From Neorhizobium galegae bv. orientalis str. HAMBI 540 (GTDB taxonomy: Bacteria; Pseudomonadota; Alphaproteobacteria; Rhizobiales; Rhizobiaceae), in assembly GCF_000731315.1 (NCBI RefSeq), contig NZ_HG938354.1, positions 186,001 to 250,000 of the forward strand: a stretch of DNA of 64,000 nucleotides, read 5' to 3'. The notes beneath the pieces are model-generated. The model was given only the letters and a program-made list of their open reading frames with translations, was not told the origin of the DNA and ran no database searches. How positions within the stretch are numbered: position 1 is the stretch's first letter; the number at the start of each line of letters is the position of its first letter. Below, in pieces: positions 60,818 through 64,000 of this stretch. Position numbers and translations under genes: made by a program.

Positions 60818-61785
60818 GCTGGCGATACCGGGAAATGGCAGGCGGCCTGGCGACCCGGCCCCACGGTTTCAAGAGGAGGGACGACCTCGGCGCAGAGCCC
60901 TTCGGCACGCGGACAGCGCGTCCTGAACGCGCAGCCTGAAGGAAGGGCGACGGGATTGGGCGCCGAGCCGGGGATCGGCACCAGTTCGTCGTCATCGGTA
61001 TCCAGGCGCGGCTGCGAGGCGAGCAGGCCGACGCTGTAGGGATGTCGTGCATCCTCGAAAAGTTCGAAGACATTTGCGGTCTCGACGATCCGGCCGGCAT
61101 ACATGACGGCCACGCGGTCAGCGAGTTCGGCTACCACACCCAGATCGTGGGTGATGAAGATCATTCCGGCATCGCTGCGTTTACGGATCGTGGCCAGAAG
61201 ATCAACCACCTGCGCCTGGATCGTGACGTCGAGCGCCGTCGTCGGCTCGTCGGCGATGATGACATCCGGTTCGAGTGCTACGGCCATGGCGATCATGATG
61301 CGCTGGCGCATGCCACCGGAAAGCTCGTGCGGATATTGCCGCGCCCGACGTTCAGGATCGGGAATGCCGATTGCCGTCAGGAGGTCGATCACAGCCTTCT
61401 CGACGCCGCCTTCGGGGCTGCGGCTGTGGATGCGGTACATCTCCGCGATCTGCCAGCCGACAGGATAGACGGGATTGAGCGCCGCAAGCGCATCCTGAAA
61501 GATGAGGGCGATCCGGCTGCCGCACAGATCTCGCCGTTCGTTGCGCGAAAGCTTCAACAGTTCCGTCCCGTCGAAGCGGATCGACCCCCGGTCGATAGCG
61601 CCCGGAGGATTGGGAACGAGGTCCATGATGGCAGATGCGGTCACAGACTTGCCGGAGCCGCTTTCGCCAAGAAGGGCCAGGACTTCACCGCGTTCCAGCG
61701 AGAAGGAGACGCCATTGAGTGCGAATATGCGGCCGGACGCCGTGTCAAAACTGACTTGCAGATCCTCGACTTCGAGAAGGGCCAT
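60814..61785 (-). CDS. peptide ABC ATP-binding protein 1 (DppD/OppD-like)
   Basis: A 323-residue ATPase with GESGSGKS at 40-47, LSGGMRQRIMIAMA and VIIADEPTTALD, plus the oligo_HPY tail with CAFRTRCPRAEGLC. The ATG at 61785 overlaps the permease stop by one base (TGATG); the much longer in-frame reading to 62472 is antisense-like sequence over the permease and is rejected. Works as a heterodimer with the DppF-like subunit. Confidence 0.92.
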   Translation of the reverse strand: MALLEVEDLQVSFDTASGRIFALNGVSFSLERGEVLALLGESGSGKSVTASAIMDLVPNPPGAIDRGSIRFDGTELLKLSRNERRDLCGSRIALIFQDALAALNPVYPVGWQIAEMYRIHSRSPEGGVEKAVIDLLTAIGIPDPERRARQYPHELSGGMRQRIMIAMAVALEPDVIIADEPTTALDVTIQAQVVDLLATIRKRSDAGMIFITHDLGVVAELADRVAVMYAGRIVETANVFELFEDARHPYSVGLLASQPRLDTDDDELVPIPGSAPNPVALPSGCAFRTRCPRAEGLCAEVVPPLETVGPGRQAACHFPVSPA

Positions 61786-62702
61786 CAGCGCCTCCGGCTT
61801 ACAAGACGCCAGTGCTGCGACGGATCGTTGACGATCCGGAACCAGTTGGCGAGCAGGTTGAAGGACATGGTGGTGAGCATGACGGCGAGGCCGGGGAAAA
61901 AGCCGAGCCACCAGGCGGACGACAAATAGCCCTGGCCCTGGGCGACCATCAGACCCCAGCTCACCGAAGGTGGCTGGATGCCGAGGCCGAGATAGCTGAG
62001 GCCGGATTCGAACAACATGACCATGGCGAGATTGACCGAGGCGAGCGTCAGCATGGTGGGCGCGACGCTGGGGAGGATGTGGGTGCGCAGGATCCAGGTC
62101 GGTCCGCCACCGAAGACGCGCGCCGCATCGACGAAAAGTCGTTCGCGGACCTCCAGCGTTTCGGCTCTTGCGACGCGGATATAGGCCGGCATGCGGGTGA
62201 TGGCGAGCACGATCACGAGGTTGCCGACGCTCGGACCGAACAGGTAGAGGCCGAAGAGTGCCACCAGCAGCGTCGGGAAACCGAGGATGATATCGCAGAT
62301 CCGCATGATGACGTTTCCGACGATGCCGCCGAAATACCCGGCGATCACGCCCAGAAGCGTTCCGCCGATCAGGCTTGTCAGCACGGTCACCACGGCGATG
62401 CCGATCGTCGTCGAAGCCGCCTGAATGAGGCGGACGAGGAGTGGCCGTCCGAGTGCGTCGGCACCCAGCCACAAGGTCCAGGACTGGCCGAAGTCGAACG
62501 GCGGCAGGTTGCGCGCCTTCAGCGAAATGCGATTGTCGCCGAGGAGCGACAGGGAATCGGTCAGGATGGCGAGCACGACGATCAGCAGCCAGATCGCCGC
62601 GGCGACGGCCATCGGGTCACCCGCGAGCGCACGCAGGAGCCAGAGGATGCGGCGGCTGCGGCGCTCGCGGGCCGGGAAGAATTCGGCGGACGTGTCTGTC
62701 AT
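61785..62702 (-). CDS. peptide ABC permease 2 (DppC-like)
   Basis: A 305-residue membrane protein. It has the N-terminal OppC-type helix (residues 34-55) before the main domain; the EAA loop reads VDAARVFGGGPTWILRTHILP. ATGA overlap with the DppB-like gene. Five to six helices predicted by hydrophobic stretches. Confidence 0.92.
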   Translation of the reverse strand: MTDTSAEFFPARERRSRRILWLLRALAGDPMAVAAAIWLLIVVLAILTDSLSLLGDNRISLKARNLPPFDFGQSWTLWLGADALGRPLLVRLIQAASTTIGIAVVTVLTSLIGGTLLGVIAGYFGGIVGNVIMRICDIILGFPTLLVALFGLYLFGPSVGNLVIVLAITRMPAYIRVARAETLEVRERLFVDAARVFGGGPTWILRTHILPSVAPTMLTLASVNLAMVMLFESGLSYLGLGIQPPSVSWGLMVAQGQGYLSSAWWLGFFPGLAVMLTTMSFNLLANWFRIVNDPSQHWRLVSRRR

Positions 62703-63619
62703 TCGACCCTCACGCGCGGGTCGATCGAGGCATAAAGCATGTCGACCAGGATATTGATGACGAAGATCACGACCGCGACGGCAAAGATCGATGCCTGGAC
62801 GATCGCGAAGTCGCGTTTCAGAATGCCGTCGATCAGGAGTTTGCCGATGCCGGGAAACCCGAAGACCACCTCGACGACGCCGCCACCGCCGGCGAATTGG
62901 GCGGCAAGGTCGCCGGTCACCGTGACCGCCGGCAGGAGAGCATTACGAAGCGCGTGCACGAAGGTGACCCGTCCGTCACGCGCGCCCTTGGCCCGCGCCG
63001 TGCGGACGAATGTCGCATTCAGCGCTTCAATCATCGAGCCGCGGACGATCTGCACCAGAGTTCCGAAAGGTCGGGCAAACAGGCAGGCGACGGGTAGCAC
63101 CCAGTAAATCGGGCCGCCGAAGCCTGACGTCGGCAGAATGCGGAAGGTGACCGCAAACAGAAGCACGCCCATCAGGCCGAGCCAGAAATCCGGCACGCTT
63201 GCGGCTGCCTGCGACAGGACATTGACGCCCCGGTCGATCCAGCCACCGGCGTTCACGGCAGCAATGGATCCCATGACGATCGCGGCGGTGAAAGCCAGAG
63301 CCAACGCGATGGCGCCAAGTGCCAGCGTGTTCGGCAGCGCCTCGAGTACCACGTCCATGGCCGGGCGATTGTGCCAGAGAGACATTCCGAAATCGAGGCT
63401 GAGAATATCCCAAGCCCAATCGAAGAACTGGGCCAGGAGCGAGCGATCGAGCCCAAGACGGATGCGCATGGCTTCGCGCGCCGCATCCGAAGCGTCGACG
63501 GGCAGGTAGAGATTGACGGGATCGCCCGTCAGCCGCACGAGGAAGAAAGCGGATGTCATCAGCGCCGCAAGCGCGAGCGCCGCGAAGGCCGCACGTTTCA
63601 GGAAATAGGTGAAGGACAT
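62699..63619 (-). CDS. peptide ABC permease 1 (DppB-like)
   Basis: A 306-residue membrane protein. The N-terminal helix at 9-29 and periplasmic loop are typical of DppB; the EAA loop reads VRTARAKGARDGRVTFVHALRN, characteristic of DppB/OppB. GAGGAGAGCGG precedes the ATG. It follows the binding protein gene by 41 bp. Confidence 0.92.
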   Translation of the reverse strand: MSFTYFLKRAAFAALALAALMTSAFFLVRLTGDPVNLYLPVDASDAAREAMRIRLGLDRSLLAQFFDWAWDILSLDFGMSLWHNRPAMDVVLEALPNTLALGAIALALAFTAAIVMGSIAAVNAGGWIDRGVNVLSQAAASVPDFWLGLMGVLLFAVTFRILPTSGFGGPIYWVLPVACLFARPFGTLVQIVRGSMIEALNATFVRTARAKGARDGRVTFVHALRNALLPAVTVTGDLAAQFAGGGGVVEVVFGFPGIGKLLIDGILKRDFAIVQASIFAVAVVIFVINILVDMLYASIDPRVRVE

Positions 63620-63660
63620 CCGCTCTCCTCAAGCGACATTCAAGCCGTCGGCCGGGCAGA

Positions 63661-64000
63661 TCAACGGTAGCTGATCGACTTCAGCTTGATCTCGTTGCCT
63701 GCCTGTACATCGGGCGTATAGTTCACGTTCTTGGCGACACGGGCGATCGTGACCATGTGAAAGAGCGGTGCGATGTTGACCGTATCGACGGCGATGTACT
63801 TGAAGGCCTGCTGGAACAGCTTCTTGCGCTCGTCACCGGTCGCCTTCGAGGCATCGGCGATCAGCTTGTCGAGACCGGCGTCCGTGATGGTCGACTGGTT
63901 GCCATCCGTGGTAAAGCGGTTCGGCAGCGTGAACACGGCATCGCCCTCGGCATTGTCGATCTGCGTCTGCAGGATCGAGGGCGGGCGATCCTTGTTCCAC
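63661..64000 (-). CDS. peptide ABC substrate-binding protein (C-terminal part, runs off right edge)
   Basis: The last 112 residues of an SBP family 5 protein, stop at 63661. WNKDRPPSILQTQIDNAEGD enters from the right edge, followed by RFTTDGNQSTITDAGLDKL and the typical C-terminal helix KLFQQAFKYIAVDTVNIAPLF. It is the first gene of the peptide importer operon; the N-terminus and signal peptide are outside the window. Confidence 0.88.
   Translation of the reverse strand, partial: WNKDRPPSILQTQIDNAEGDAVFTLPNRFTTDGNQSTITDAGLDKLIADASKATGDERKKLFQQAFKYIAVDTVNIAPLFHMVTIARVAKNVNYTPDVQAGNEIKLKSISYR

Overview
The window reads as high-GC alphaproteobacterial DNA, most likely from a Rhizobiaceae member (Rhizobium/Agrobacterium type). 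Signs are the density of ABC importers and catabolic operons, small proteins resembling the DUF982 and DUF6894 families common in Rhizobiales, palindromic intergenic repeats, and many ATGA/GTGA start-stop overlaps. This assignment is inference; no ribosomal RNA or other strong phylogenetic marker lies in the window.

Positions 1-17034 hold an aromatic or heterocyclic catabolic region. The plus arm has an FMN reductase, a luciferase-like monooxygenase and an alpha/beta hydrolase, then a molybdenum hydroxylase large subunit, a crotonase and a methyltransferase. The minus arm has a GldA-like dehydrogenase, an IclR regulator, a gentisate 1,2-dioxygenase-like cupin, an FAH-family hydrolase, a MarR regulator, a zinc alcohol dehydrogenase, a thioesterase-like protein, an SDR and an AraC regulator. 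A GntR gene runs off the left edge. Near-identical GTATAC sites precede both the monooxygenase operon and the gentisate dioxygenase, suggesting one regulon.

Positions 17147-24132 hold a PotABCD-type ABC importer with a ureohydrolase and a nitrilase-family amidase, divergent from a LysR gene: a likely guanidino or polyamine utilisation locus. Positions 24256-33940 carry ordinary single genes: an ABC exporter, a DUF2161-like protein, an EamA transporter facing a MocR regulator, a GH25 lipoprotein, an acetyltransferase, a GFA protein, a 3-hydroxyisobutyrate dehydrogenase-like protein, DoxX and a SelW-like protein.

A tRNA-Leu(CAG) at 34043 is followed by about 3 kb of decayed DNA: a truncated integrase, small orphan genes, a candidate terminator-ended small RNA, and two broken genes (a cyclase and an SsuC/TauC-like permease) abutting head to head. 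Next comes a LacI-controlled sugar importer operon with a GH127 beta-L-arabinofuranosidase (37230-44476, minus).

Positions 44923-50921 encode a tightly coupled set: a biotin carrier protein, a biotin carboxylase, a second carrier-like protein without the biotin lysine, PxpB, PxpC, PxpA and an aminotransferase. It looks like a split, biotin-dependent relative of urea carboxylase and 5-oxoprolinase, and is the most interesting system here.

Positions 52096-59751 form a LysR-flanked plus-strand operon: an SDR, a polar-amino-acid-type ABC importer, an RraA-like protein, gluconate 5-dehydrogenase, a wrecked gluconokinase, a 2-hydroxyacid dehydrogenase and L-idonate 5-dehydrogenase. A convergent Dpp/Opp-type peptide importer operon (59840 to the right edge, minus) closes the window.
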